Source of the DNA: Streptomyces sp. NBC_01431
GTDB lineage: Bacteria; Actinomycetota; Actinomycetes; Streptomycetales; Streptomycetaceae
Reading direction: 5' to 3'
NCBI RefSeq assembly: GCF_036231355.1
Contig: NZ_CP109496.1
Span: forward strand, 4,340,001 to 4,404,000
Length of the DNA: 64,000 bases
Shown here: piece after piece, positions 35,595 to 44,105 of the stretch
Position numbering within the stretch: the first letter of the stretch is position 1
Layout: every line of letters starts with the position of its first letter
Notes under the pieces: generated by a model
The model's input: only the letters and a program-made list of their open reading frames with translations
Told to the model about the DNA's origin: nothing
Database searches by the model: none
Translations under genes and position numbers: made by a program

Positions 35595-37162
35595 ACCGGC
35601 GGGTTCCCGTGTTTGCGGGCCGGCAGGTCGGCGTGTTTGGTGCGGAGCATGGCCAGCGCCCGGATCAGCACCGAGCGGGTGTCGCGCGGGTCGATGACTT
35701 CGTCCACGAGGCCGCGCTCGGCGGCGTAATAGGGGTGCATCAGCTCGGTCTCGTACTCCTTGATGCGCTGGGCGCGGACCGCGTCCGGGTCGTCGGCCGC
35801 GGCTATCTCGCGGCGGAAGATCACGCCCGCCGCACCCTCGGCGCCCATCACGGCGATCTCGTTGGACGGCCAGGCGAGCGACAGGTCGGCGCCGATGGAG
35901 CGCGAGTCCATGACGATGTACGCGCCGCCGTAGGCCTTGCGCACGATCAGCTGGATGCGGGGCACGGTCGCGTTGCAGTACGCGTAGAGCAGTTTGGCGC
36001 CGTGCCGGATGATCCCCTCGTGCTCCTGGCCGACGCCGGGCAGGAAGCCGGGCACGTCCACCAGCGTCACCAGCGGAATGCTGAACGCGTCGCAGAACTG
36101 CACGAAGCGGGCGCCCTTCTCCGACGCCTCGATGTTGAGGACGCCCGCCACCGCCGATGGCTGGTTGGCGACGATCCCCACCACCTGGCCGTCGAGCCGG
36201 GCGAGCGCACACACCAGGTTGGCGGCCCAGGCGGCGTGCACCTCGAAGTAGTCGCCGTCGTCGACGACTTCCTCGATGACCTGACGCATGTCGTAGGCGC
36301 GGCTGGGCTCGGTGGGCACGAGGTCGAGCAGCCCGTCGCAGCGCCGGTCGGCCGGGTCCTCGCTCGGCACCGCGGGCGCCAGCTCGTGGTTGTTGGCGGG
36401 CAGCAGCGACAGCAGGTGGCGTACGTCCGCCAGGCAGCTCTCCTCGTCGTCGTAGGCGGCGCTCGCCACCCCGGACAGCTGCGCGTGCACATCGGCGCCG
36501 CCGAGTTCGTTCTGGCTGACCTTCTCGCCGGTGACGGCCTGGACGACGTCGGGGCCGGTGATGAACATCTGGGAGATGCCGCGGACCATGAAGACGAAGT
36601 CGGTGAGCGCGGGGGAGTAGGCCGCGCCGCCCGCGCAGGGGCCGAGCATCACGCTGATCTGCGGGATGACTCCGGAGGCGGCCACATTGCGGCGGAAGAT
36701 GCCGCCGTAGCCGGCCAGCGCCGAGACGCCTTCCTGGATCCGGGCGCCCGCGCCGTCGTTGAGGCTGACCAGCGGGGCGCCCGCGGCGGCCGCGAGGTCC
36801 ATCAGTTTGTGGATCTTCTCGGCGTGCGCTTCGCCGAGGGCGCCGCCGAAGATCCGGAAGTCGTGGGCGTAGACGAAGACGGTGCGGCCCTCGACGGTGC
36901 CCCAGCCGGTGACCACACCGTCGCTGTAGGGGCGTTTGTGCTCCAGGCCGAAGCCGGTGGCACGGTGCCGGCGCAGCGATTCGATCTCGGTGAAGGAGCC
37001 CTCGTCCAGCAATAGCGCGACACGTTCGCGGGCGGTCAGTTTGCCGCGGGCGTGCTGGCGTTCAGTGGCCGCGGGCTCCGGTCCCTGGTGGGCCCGTGCG
37101 CGCAGCCGTTCCAGCTCGCCGAGCCGGGTGTGCGCGTCGGACCTCTGGTCGAGCACGGTCAT
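35591..37162 (-). CDS. Acyl-CoA carboxylase beta subunit (carboxyltransferase)
   Basis: This 523-residue carboxyltransferase moves CO2 from biotin to acetyl-CoA or propionyl-CoA. It has HARGKLTARERVALLLD, FVYAHDFRIFGGALGEAHAEK, LNDGAGARIQEGV, the oxyanion loop GPCAGGAAYSPALTDF, QNELGGADVHAQ, and the C-terminal GFLPGVGQEHEGIIRHGAKL, KAYGGAYIVMDS and AEGAAGVIF. An Asp/Ile specificity residue near the active site cannot be placed with certainty by eye, so malonyl- versus methylmalonyl-CoA is open. ATG 37162 follows GGAG. No biotin-carrying alpha subunit is in the window; a housekeeping AccA must be shared. The upstream region carries an ARE-like palindrome. Confidence 0.93.
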   Translation of the reverse strand: MTVLDQRSDAHTRLGELERLRARAHQGPEPAATERQHARGKLTARERVALLLDEGSFTEIESLRRHRATGFGLEHKRPYSDGVVTGWGTVEGRTVFVYAHDFRIFGGALGEAHAEKIHKLMDLAAAAGAPLVSLNDGAGARIQEGVSALAGYGGIFRRNVAASGVIPQISVMLGPCAGGAAYSPALTDFVFMVRGISQMFITGPDVVQAVTGEKVSQNELGGADVHAQLSGVASAAYDDEESCLADVRHLLSLLPANNHELAPAVPSEDPADRRCDGLLDLVPTEPSRAYDMRQVIEEVVDDGDYFEVHAAWAANLVCALARLDGQVVGIVANQPSAVAGVLNIEASEKGARFVQFCDAFSIPLVTLVDVPGFLPGVGQEHEGIIRHGAKLLYAYCNATVPRIQLIVRKAYGGAYIVMDSRSIGADLSLAWPSNEIAVMGAEGAAGVIFRREIAAADDPDAVRAQRIKEYETELMHPYYAAERGLVDEVIDPRDTRSVLIRALAMLRTKHADLPARKHGNPPV

Positions 37163-37252
37163 GAGTACTCCTGCCTCCACTGAGGGGCCGGCGTCGGCCG
37201 GCCGGGGCGGTGATCCGGGGCGGTGATCCGGGAATCAGCATGCCAGAGATTG

Positions 37253-37270
37253 ATTCCTTCGTGAAGGTAT
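37253..37270. promoter_or_regulatory. ARE-like palindrome 1 (GBL-receptor site)
   Basis: ATTCCTTC-GT-GAAGGTAT: 7 of 8 arm positions pair. It lies in the divergent region between the carboxylase operon (start 37162) and the two-component pair (start 37378). The core CCTTC-NT-GAAGG is shared with the perfect palindrome between the receptor-type tetR and afsA genes at 57300-57317, so it is probably bound by the same regulator. Confidence 0.6.
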
Positions 37271-37377
37271 TTTATTGTGGGGGTCGTTGGTGAGGGTGCG
37301 CGCACTGTCGGTGCCGCCCCGGGCCTTCCCCTGTTTGTACGTACTCCGTCACGCACCCAGCGAGGAAGGAAGGACCG

Positions 37378-38028
37378 ATGCAGCAGCAGGAGACCGGCCG
37401 CCGGCACCAGTGGGTGGCGCGCGAGCTGCACGACCGGGTGGGGAACGAACTCGCTGTGGCCCAGCGTCAGTTGGAGCTCGTCGAGCTGCACCTGACGCGG
37501 AACCCCGCGCTGGCCGCGGAGCGGATCTCCGGTGGTCTGCGGGCGCTGGCCGAGGCGATGCGCGTCACCCGTGAGCTGGCCGGGGAGCTCGCCGCGGGCC
37601 GCGCCCCGCGCCCCGCCCGCGGCGATCTGGCCGACGACCTCCGCTCCTTCGCGCGCGCCCTCATGCCGACCGGTACGCGGGTCGCCGTCCAGGTGGGCGG
37701 CGACCAGGACCGGCTTCCCGACGAGCAGCGCGGCCAGCTGTTCCTGATCCTGTGCGAAGCGATGCGCAACGCCTCCACGCACGCGGCGGCGGAACACGTC
37801 TTCGTCCACGCGGACATCACCGCGACGGCCGTGTCCGCGGCCGTCGAGGACAACGGAAAGGGATTCGACATGATCGGCGACCCACCGGCCGGCCACGGCA
37901 TCGGCCTGGCCTCCATGCGGGAGCGCGCCCGCGCCCTGGGCGGCAGAGCGAGCGTCGTCTCCGTGCCGGGCCGGGGCACCCGGGTCAGCGCGTGGCTGCC
38001 GCTGCCCGTCGGGGGGCCGCGGCCGTGA
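37378..38028 (+). CDS. Soluble sensor-less histidine kinase (HisKA_3)
   Basis: This 216-residue kinase lacks any membrane or sensory segment. HisKA_3 box: HQWVARELHDRVGNELAVAQ with the phospho-His near residue 18. HATPase_c: LFLILCEAMRNASTHAAAE, VEDNGKGFDM and GHGIGLASMRERARALGG. It lies next to and overlaps its response regulator (GTGA). It must receive its signal through a partner or by direct ligand binding, since there is no input domain. ATG at 37378 follows GGAAGGA. It lies between the carboxylase and the main biosynthetic operons and is probably a cluster-situated regulator. Confidence 0.88.
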   Translation: MQQQETGRRHQWVARELHDRVGNELAVAQRQLELVELHLTRNPALAAERISGGLRALAEAMRVTRELAGELAAGRAPRPARGDLADDLRSFARALMPTGTRVAVQVGGDQDRLPDEQRGQLFLILCEAMRNASTHAAAEHVFVHADITATAVSAAVEDNGKGFDMIGDPPAGHGIGLASMRERARALGGRASVVSVPGRGTRVSAWLPLPVGGPRP

Positions 38029-38678
38029 CCGGCGCCCGGGTACGCATTCTGCTCGCCGACGACCACGCGATCCTGCGCGAGACGCTGCGCGAATGCCTGG
38101 AGGCCGAGGAGGACTTCGAGGTGGTGGCGGACGGCGCGGACGGCGCCCAGGCCACCGCGCTCTCGGCCCGGCTGCGCCCCGATGTGCTGCTGCTCGACGT
38201 GGAGATGCCCGGAGCACCGGTGGGCGTCACCGTCCAGCGGGTCCTGGAGGTGTCCCCGCGCACCCGGATCATCATCCTCAGCATGCACGAAAGCCCGGAC
38301 CTGGTCCGGGAGTTGCTGGCGTTGGGCATCCGCGGCTATCTCAACAAGCGGGTGAGCAGGCACCATCTGGCGTCGGTGATCCGGGGTGTGATGCGCGAGG
38401 GCGACGAGGTCCAGATCTCGGTGTCGCAGTTCGCCGCGCTCGCGCCGGGCGCGCAGGACAACCGCATCTCGCCCCGGGAGCGGGAACTGCTCACCCTGGT
38501 CGCCCAGGCGCTGAGCAACCGTCAGATCGCGGTCCGCCTCAGCATCACCGAAGGCACCGTCAAGCGTCATCTGCGCAACATCTTCGGCAAGTTGGGCGCG
38601 GTCTCGCGGATCGACGCCGTCAACAAGGCGGTCGCCGCCTCGCTGATCGCGCCGCAGCCCGCGGGGCGGGAGAGGTGA
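38025..38678 (+). CDS. Response regulator, NarL/LuxR family (cluster-situated)
   Basis: The 217-residue regulator has a receiver domain (ILLADDHAILRETL, phospho-Asp in VLLLDVEMPG, Ser in IILSMHESPD, Lys in GYLNKRVS) and a LuxR helix-turn-helix (ISPRERELLTLVAQALSNRQ, EGTVKRHLRNIFGKLGAVSR). The GTG start overlaps the kinase stop (GTGA). Converges on the SnoaL-like gene at the end of the main operon. It probably activates cluster genes; the direct targets cannot be read from sequence. Confidence 0.92.
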   Translation: MTGARVRILLADDHAILRETLRECLEAEEDFEVVADGADGAQATALSARLRPDVLLLDVEMPGAPVGVTVQRVLEVSPRTRIIILSMHESPDLVRELLALGIRGYLNKRVSRHHLASVIRGVMREGDEVQISVSQFAALAPGAQDNRISPRERELLTLVAQALSNRQIAVRLSITEGTVKRHLRNIFGKLGAVSRIDAVNKAVAASLIAPQPAGRER

Positions 38679-38712
38679 CACCCCTCCCGCCCCGCGCCGG
38701 GTGGCCCGCCCG

Positions 38713-39132
38713 TCAGGCGGCGAAAGCCTCCGCGGCAGCGTGGCCGTCCTCGAACATGTGGTAGAGCCGGATCCGGCCGTCGGCGACCGCGATGTGCAGC
38801 GCGAACTCCGAGCTGAACTTCTTGCCGGTACGGCGGATCACGTGGATGAAGCGGCCGAGCGCGATGCCGGTGTCGCCGTCGGCGACGATCCGGTCCACCT
38901 CGAACCGCTCGGTGGCCGCCACCTCCTCGCCCGCGCTCTTGAAGAACGCCGCCAGCTCGTCCTTGGTCGAGCGGCGCCCGGTCCACGGCACGGTGGCCGA
39001 ACCGGCCACGTTCCAGTCGACCTCGTCGGTGAACAGGTCGAGCAGCGCGGTCAGGTCGCCCGCACCGAAGCGGGTGAAGAACTCCTGGATCGTCTCGGTG
39101 GTGCTGGCGTTGGCGACGGTCTGGACGGACAT
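38713..39132 (-). CDS. SnoaL-like / NTF2-fold protein
   Basis: This 139-residue alpha+beta-barrel protein is of the SnoaL-like superfamily, which includes aromatic polyketide cyclases, hydroxylase helpers and ketosteroid isomerases. Seen: TIQEFFTRFGAGDLTALLDL, FTDEVDWNVAGS, VPWTGRRSTKDELAAFFKS, DRIVADGDTGIALGRF, FALHIAVADGRIRLYHMFED. The family uses an Asp/His in the cone-shaped pocket; both residue types are present. It is the last gene of the leftward operon, directly after the FAD monooxygenase, and probably acts on the same intermediate. Confidence 0.85.
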   Translation of the reverse strand: MSVQTVANASTTETIQEFFTRFGAGDLTALLDLFTDEVDWNVAGSATVPWTGRRSTKDELAAFFKSAGEEVAATERFEVDRIVADGDTGIALGRFIHVIRRTGKKFSSEFALHIAVADGRIRLYHMFEDGHAAAEAFAA

Positions 39133-39212
39133 GGAAATCTCCAGATGACTCGGGTGACTCAGGTGATGGACAGGGAAGTTCGGCAGGTGCAGCTGCCGAA
39201 ACCGGCGGCGGC

Positions 39213-40829
39213 TCAGGCGAGCGCGGGCACCGGGACCTCGGTGGGGGCGGACGCGTGCAGGAAGGCCTGCGCCTGCTCGGGTGCGGTCACCGGCGCCAGG
39301 TGGGCCAGGTGGCCGTCGGGGCGTACGGTCGCGATCACCGGGCGCTTGCCGAAGGCCCGGCGCAGCGGTTTCGTGGCCGCCGGGTCCACCGCGCCCAGGT
39401 CGAGCACGGCGACCTGGTCGGTGAACCGGCGCCGCAGCCCGGCGGCCGTGGCCGCCCAGTCGGCCGGGGCCTGGCCGCCGGGCCAGAGCACCACGGTGTA
39501 CTTGTACGGATCGAGCGCCGGCACCCCGTTGTCCTGGACCGGCGGGGCGAACAGCGGCACGCGCTGGCCGACCCGGGCCGGGTGCGGGATCCGGCGGAAC
39601 AGCGGATCCGAGACGGACTCCGAGTAGTCGACGTCCGCCTGGGCGAGCAGCGGCACCAGGATCTTCTGGATCAGCCCGGTCCACTTCGCCGTCACGAAGA
39701 TGGCGTCGCGCACCGCGATCCGCAGGGTGGAACGCTGCATCGCGAACCTGGCCTGCGCGGCGGACGTCTTGGACATCCGTACGGCGCCGACACTGCGCTC
39801 GGGGTGGTACGTCTCCAGGATCGCCTCGTCGAGCCGGCCCTGAACCACCCCGCCGAGCTTCCAGCCGAGGTTGGCGGCGTCCTGGAAGCCGATGTTCATG
39901 CCCTGGCCGCCGGCCGGGCTGATGACGTGCGCGGAGTCGCCGACCAGGAAGCAGCGGCCCTGGCTGAAGCGTTCGGCGAGGCCGAGCCGGGGGCGGAACG
40001 AGCGCGTCCACACCGGCTCGCCGACCTTGAAGGTGGTGTGCGCGCGCCGGTTGATGACCTCTTCGATCAGCTCGCGCGAGGGGTTGCCCTCGTCCGCGCC
40101 CCGGTGCGGGATGTTCGCCGCGATGCGGTAGTGCCCGCCGGCCAGCGGCACCAGCGCCACCACACCGTCGCGCGAGTAGTAGTACTGCGCGTTGGCGGGC
40201 ACGCCGCCGGTGATGGGCGCGTCCCCGATGGCGTACGTGACGTCGATCGGCTCGCCGTCGAAGCGGATGCCGAGCATCTCGCGGGTGACGCTGCCGGGGC
40301 CGTCGGCGCCGACCAGGTACAGCGGGAGCACGGTCTCGGCGGTGCCGTCGGAGTGGCTGAGCACGGCGCGCGGCAGGGTCTGCGAGGTGGCGTCCAGCTC
40401 CTCCAGGGTGACCCCGAACTCGATGGTGCCGCCGAGCTCGGCGAGCCGGTCGCGCAGCACCCGCTCGGTCTCCCGCTGGGGCAGGGTCAGGACGAACGGG
40501 TACGGCGAGTCGGGCAGCCTGTGCATGTGCGCGGTGCCGCGAAGACGGCCCTCGGAGTAGTAGCCGACTCCCTTGCTGCGGTGGCCCGTTGCGGCCAGCC
40601 GCTCGCTGACGCCGATCCGGCGCAGCACTTCGAGGCTGCGCGGCCACACCAGGATGCCCTTGGAGTGCGGGTCGGACTCGTCGATGCGGGCCCGGCGGTC
40701 GATCAGGCGGATGCGGACGCCCTGCTGGAGCAGCTCGCAGGCCAGCGTGATGCCCACCGGTCCCGCGCCCACGATCAGAACCTCCGGCGAGTCGCCGGAC
40801 AGCGGCGCGCGCGTGGTGTCCCACTCCAT
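39213..40829 (-). CDS. FAD-dependent aromatic/polyketide monooxygenase
   Basis: This is a group A flavoprotein hydroxylase of 538 residues related to PgaE/PheA-type enzymes. It has the dinucleotide fold VLIVGAGPVGITLACELLQ, the ...PHSKGILVWPRSLEVLRRIG segment, the DG motif in LVGADGPGSVTREMLG, the GD motif CFLVGDSAHVISPAGGQGMN and a C-terminal thioredoxin-like domain (about 400-538) usual for the PheA/TfdB class. It would hydroxylate an electron-rich or enolic carbon with NAD(P)H and O2. Its ATG overlaps the ACP stop (ATGA), so it is co-translated with the ACP, suggesting a carrier-bound or freshly released substrate. Confidence 0.92.
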   Translation of the reverse strand: MEWDTTRAPLSGDSPEVLIVGAGPVGITLACELLQQGVRIRLIDRRARIDESDPHSKGILVWPRSLEVLRRIGVSERLAATGHRSKGVGYYSEGRLRGTAHMHRLPDSPYPFVLTLPQRETERVLRDRLAELGGTIEFGVTLEELDATSQTLPRAVLSHSDGTAETVLPLYLVGADGPGSVTREMLGIRFDGEPIDVTYAIGDAPITGGVPANAQYYYSRDGVVALVPLAGGHYRIAANIPHRGADEGNPSRELIEEVINRRAHTTFKVGEPVWTRSFRPRLGLAERFSQGRCFLVGDSAHVISPAGGQGMNIGFQDAANLGWKLGGVVQGRLDEAILETYHPERSVGAVRMSKTSAAQARFAMQRSTLRIAVRDAIFVTAKWTGLIQKILVPLLAQADVDYSESVSDPLFRRIPHPARVGQRVPLFAPPVQDNGVPALDPYKYTVVLWPGGQAPADWAATAAGLRRRFTDQVAVLDLGAVDPAATKPLRRAFGKRPVIATVRPDGHLAHLAPVTAPEQAQAFLHASAPTEVPVPALA

Positions 40830-41071
40830 CAGACCGTCACATCCTTGGTGCTGAGGAGCTCGGCGGCCTCGCCGATGGACTCCACGGACAGCAGCTCGTC
40901 GTCGGTGACGGGGATGCCGAGCCGGCGTTCCAGGATCACCGCGAGTTCCACCATGACGAGCGAGTCGAACTCGAGCGCGTCGAAGCGGGTCTCGGGCGAG
41001 AGGTCCTCGCCGGGCAGGCCGTACTTGTCGGTCAGGATCTGTATGAGGTCGTCGGCCAGCAGCTGTGACAT
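40829..41071 (-). CDS. Acyl carrier protein
   Basis: This 80-residue acidic carrier protein has the phosphopantetheine attachment serine at residue 37 in ALEFDSLVMVELAVIL, and helix I ADDLIQILTDKYGLP. The serine context DSL is canonical. It sits between KAS III (56 bases upstream) and the FAD monooxygenase (overlapping). As the only ACP in the cluster, it presumably carries the acyl or beta-ketoacyl chain built by KAS III. Confidence 0.94.
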   Translation of the reverse strand: MSQLLADDLIQILTDKYGLPGEDLSPETRFDALEFDSLVMVELAVILERRLGIPVTDDELLSVESIGEAAELLSTKDVTV

Positions 41072-41126
41072 CGACTTTCTCCTTCGTCCAGGTCAAGTGG
41101 TGTGGAAAGCGGGGTGGTTGGGGCGG

Positions 41127-42140
41127 TCACACGGGAACGAGCTCGGGCCACACCAGGGCCGCCGAGCCCCAGGTGACACCGCCGCCGAAGGCGCTCATCA
41201 GGACCCGGTCGCCGGCGCTGATGTCACCGGCCGCCGCGGCGTCGCCGAGCGCGAGCGGGATGGATGCCGCCGAGGTGTTGCCGACCTTGTCGAGGTTGAT
41301 CACGGCGCGCTCCACCGGCACCCCGAGCTGTTCCGCGACGGCGTGCAGGATGCGCACGTTGGCCTGGTGGCCGACGAACCGGTCCACCGAGTCCACCGGC
41401 CAGCCGATCCGTTCGAGCAGCGCGCCGGCCGAACCGGCCATCCGCTTCACGGCGTTGGTGAACACCTGGCGGCCCTGCATGGTGAACCAGGAGTCCGCCG
41501 GGTCGGGCGCCAGGCCGCCGGCCCGCTGCCGCGAACCGCCGCCGGGGATCTTGATGAGGTCGGCGAGTGCTCCGTCGCTGCCGAGGTCGAAGCCGAGCAG
41601 CGCGCCCGGCTCGTCGGCGTGGCCGGCCCGCAGCACCACCGCGCCCGCGCCGTCGCCGAAGATGACCGCGCCCGAGCGGTCCTCGGGGTCGATGATGGAG
41701 GTGAAGGTCTCCGCCCCGATGACCAGGACGCGGGTCGCCTGACCGGAGGCGATCGCCCCGGCCGCGCCCGAGAGCGCGTACACGAACCCGGAGCAGACCG
41801 CGGCCATGTCGTACGCCGGTATGGGGCCGAGGCCGAGCCGGGAGGCGACGTCCGGTGCGGTGGCCGGGCACGGGTGGTCAGGGGTGGTGGTGGCCACGAC
41901 GACCAGGTCGACCTCGCTGACCCCGGCGGACTTCAGGGCCCGCTCGCCCGCCTCGACCGCGAGGTCGCTGGTGGCCACCCCCGGTCCCGCCATGCGCCGT
42001 TCGGTGATTCCGGTGCGGCTGCGGATCCATTCGTCCGAGGTGTCGAGCCGCTCGGCCAGCTCCGCGTTGGTGACGATACGGGGCGGGAGCGCGGTCCCCA
42101 GCCCCTCCAGGACAGCCGTCAGTCGGGTAGTACTATCCAT
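41127..42140 (-). CDS. 3-oxoacyl-ACP synthase III (KAS III / FabH-like)
   Basis: This 337-residue thiolase-fold enzyme makes a Claisen condensation between an acyl-CoA and malonyl-ACP. The catalytic triad is visible: Cys116 in MAAVCSGFVYAL, His in RFVGHQANVRIL and Asn in KVGNTSAASIPLAL. Other FabH features are SDEWIRSRTGITERR, AVIFGDGAGAVVL and SAFGGGVTWGSAAL. Because no KSalpha/KSbeta is present, this is the only condensing enzyme of the operon, and would give a short or medium beta-ketoacyl-ACP. It is a second, cluster-linked KAS III rather than the housekeeping FabH by context. Confidence 0.93.
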   Translation of the reverse strand: MDSTTRLTAVLEGLGTALPPRIVTNAELAERLDTSDEWIRSRTGITERRMAGPGVATSDLAVEAGERALKSAGVSEVDLVVVATTTPDHPCPATAPDVASRLGLGPIPAYDMAAVCSGFVYALSGAAGAIASGQATRVLVIGAETFTSIIDPEDRSGAVIFGDGAGAVVLRAGHADEPGALLGFDLGSDGALADLIKIPGGGSRQRAGGLAPDPADSWFTMQGRQVFTNAVKRMAGSAGALLERIGWPVDSVDRFVGHQANVRILHAVAEQLGVPVERAVINLDKVGNTSAASIPLALGDAAAAGDISAGDRVLMSAFGGGVTWGSAALVWPELVPV

Positions 42141-42152
42141 GCTGGACCCTCG

Positions 42153-42171
42153 ATGGTCTGAGCGAGACCAT
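42153..42171. promoter_or_regulatory. Inverted repeat upstream of the KAS III gene
   Basis: ATGGTCT-GAGCG-AGACCAT has perfect 7-bp arms and starts 13 bases before the KAS III start codon (minus strand). It lies in the 106-base gap after the P-loop gene. It could be an internal operator or an RNA hairpin. It is unlike the ARE palindromes. Confidence 0.5.
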
Positions 42172-42246
42172 TCGGCGACTGACCGGCTCACGGCGTCAAC
42201 TGTCTGCCGGTTGGTCGTCGGATGGCTCGTGTGGACGGTTGGGTGG

Positions 42247-42960
42247 TCAGCCGGCGAGCGCCGGCTCGCGCTGCGTCTCGATCGTGGTGTCGATGCGCCC
42301 GTACGCCTCCCGTGCCTTGGCTATCGCCTCGTCCTCGGTCATGACCGGGGTCAGGCCGGTGATGGCGACGATCTTCCGCAGCCGCTCGGGCAGCGGACCA
42401 CCGACGATGTGGACGGGGATCTCCAGCTCGGCCAGGACTTCGAGCAGCCGCTCGTCGGCCATGGTGCGGAAGCGGTTGTTGACCGGACGGTGTCCGTCGG
42501 CCGACAGCGGGAGCTCGTTGCGCAGGTGGACGAAGGCGTCGAAGCTCCGCTTGACGTGCTGCTTGAACGAGACGCCCAACTGCCGCATCACGGCGTCGAA
42601 GAAGGCGATCTCCGCGGTGCGCTCCACGTCCTCGCCCTCGGCCAGGTTCACCGAGTCGTTCGGGTTGATGCCGACCCGCACCCGCAGCGCGCCGTAGATC
42701 CACTCCTGGAGCGAGGAGCCGTCGGAGACGAAGCCGTCGGCGAGCTGGTACTCGTACTTCACCCGCTCGGTGTGCCGCACGACGATCATCTGGAGCAGCT
42801 CGGCGGCGGTGCACTCCTCCAGGGTCTTGCCGGGCGCCGCCTCCGGGAGGATCTCGCGCATGGTCTTCGCCATGGTGCGCGGGAGCCCGGTGTAGTGGGC
42901 GAGGGCGAGCGCGGTCAGTGTCTTGCCGGACGAGTAGGTGCCGGAGATGCCAAGCCTCAT
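42247..42960 (-). CDS. P-loop NTPase / small-molecule kinase-like (AAA_28 type)
   Basis: This 237-residue soluble protein has Walker A GTYSSGKT at residues 7-14, a conserved early Arg/Thr region (LPRTMAKTMREILPEA) and FVSDGSSLQEWIYGAL at about 77-92 in the position of the DxD/DRS substrate motif of nucleoside-kinase-like enzymes. The overall plan fits the AAA_28/NadR kinase-like group. It probably phosphorylates a small molecule or nucleoside, but the substrate is unknown. Located between avrD-like and KAS III genes in one operon, it may supply a phosphorylated co-substrate or tailor the product. No homologue with known function is recognised. Confidence 0.75.
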   Translation of the reverse strand: MRLGISGTYSSGKTLTALALAHYTGLPRTMAKTMREILPEAAPGKTLEECTAAELLQMIVVRHTERVKYEYQLADGFVSDGSSLQEWIYGALRVRVGINPNDSVNLAEGEDVERTAEIAFFDAVMRQLGVSFKQHVKRSFDAFVHLRNELPLSADGHRPVNNRFRTMADERLLEVLAELEIPVHIVGGPLPERLRKIVAITGLTPVMTEDEAIAKAREAYGRIDTTIETQREPALAG

Positions 42961-43001
42961 GTGCGTACTGCCTTATCAACTAGGGGAGTTGGAGCGGGCG
43001 C

Positions 43002-44021
43002 TCAGCCGGCGGCGGTGGCGGCGAGCCGGGGGATCTCGTGGGTCACCGAGCACATGACGCGGATGCCCGCGCAGGTGCTCGTGATGTCGGCGGTGCGCCA
43101 CAGGGCGCCGCGCACATCGAGGAGGGTGCTGTCGGTGAGCTCGGTCGTCACCGCGAACGGGTCGGCCGCGGGGCGGTCGGGGCCCTCGCACTCAAGGACG
43201 GTGCGCCGCATCCACAGCGTGTTGCTGCGGGCCCGCTCCACGTTGTCCAGGCCGTACAGGAGCGCCTGGCCCATCTGGAGGGCGACCACGAAGGCGTCGA
43301 CGAAGGAGACGGACGGCTGGTAGGCGCCCTCCAGGCCGACCGCGCTGCGGTGGGCGCCGGGCACCGGCACCACGGTCACGGTGGCGTCCGCGCGCTGTCG
43401 TTCGAGGTCGACGGTGACCTCGGTGATCGGCTGGCGGCGGTGCTTGAAGCCCTCTCCGTACACACCGGCGGGCAGATCGGCGAGGCCGGTGTCGTACGTG
43501 GCATGGCCGCTCTCGCACAGGCGGCCCGCCGGGTGGACGATGTCGCACCGGACCCGCATGCCGCCGACCGTGCAGTCGAGCACCGACAGGGCAGCCGACG
43601 GATCGGCCTCGTCCTCGCGGGTGGTACGCAGCCGGGCCTCGGCGCTCAGCGCTTCGAGGTTCTCCTCGTCCGGCGCGTTCCCGGCCCGGATCTCGATGCG
43701 CCGCACCCACATCGCGGCGCGCTCGCGCTCGCTCAGGCCGTGCCGGCGGGTCAGGAACAGCTCGCCGAGCCGGGCGCCGATGACCAGGGCGTCGATGGTG
43801 CTCAGGTGCGGGCGCTGGTCGGTGTCGCCCTTCTTGGACCAGTCGGGCGGGCAGATCACCGAGGCGGTCGCGGTGATGGTGCCGCTGCCGGGCGGTCCCG
43901 GGGCGACGACCACGTCGCCGAACCGGTAGTCGACTCTGCGGTGGCCGTCACCGAAGAACCGCCGCTGGGCCGGGCCCAGGCTGTCGTCGATGGACGCCAG
44001 AAAAGCCGTCGCGGACGTCAT
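43002..44021 (-). CDS. AvrD-family protein (syringolide-type synthase homologue)
   Basis: The 339-residue sequence matches the AvrD family as I remember it: LGPAQRRFFGDGHRRVDYRF at the N-terminus, RPHLSTIDALVIGARLGEL, WVRRIEIRAGNAPDEE, the cysteine region VLDCTVGGMRVRCDIVHP, YGEGFKHRRQPI, GLEGAYQPSVSFVDAFVVAL and ERARSNTLWMRRTVLE. AvrD of Pseudomonas syringae directs formation of syringolides, C-glycosyl lipids from a beta-ketoacyl chain and a pentulose. In this operon KAS III and ACP could provide the beta-ketoacyl chain. The enzyme's chemistry here is inferred. No signal peptide or membrane segment is seen. Confidence 0.82.
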   Translation of the reverse strand: MTSATAFLASIDDSLGPAQRRFFGDGHRRVDYRFGDVVVAPGPPGSGTITATASVICPPDWSKKGDTDQRPHLSTIDALVIGARLGELFLTRRHGLSERERAAMWVRRIEIRAGNAPDEENLEALSAEARLRTTREDEADPSAALSVLDCTVGGMRVRCDIVHPAGRLCESGHATYDTGLADLPAGVYGEGFKHRRQPITEVTVDLERQRADATVTVVPVPGAHRSAVGLEGAYQPSVSFVDAFVVALQMGQALLYGLDNVERARSNTLWMRRTVLECEGPDRPAADPFAVTTELTDSTLLDVRGALWRTADITSTCAGIRVMCSVTHEIPRLAATAAG

Positions 44022-44105
44022 GACACTCCTTTCCTGTCGCTCTCGTGCGGTGGAGGTGTGCGGGGGCGCGGGGCCGGGGTGCGGGGTGCGGCGAGCGGTG
44101 TCGGC

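Noticed and set aside
42127..42140. GGGTAGTACTATCC palindrome
   Set aside because: It is made of the first codons of the KAS III gene (ATG GAT AGT ACT ACC), so it is coding sequence rather than a dedicated operator.
39255..42161. A 968-codon open frame on the plus strand across the biosynthetic operon
   Set aside because: It is the antisense shadow of the SnoaL-adjacent, FAD monooxygenase, ACP and KAS III genes, which have clear domains and SD sites. Its composition is low-complexity Arg/Gly/Ala.
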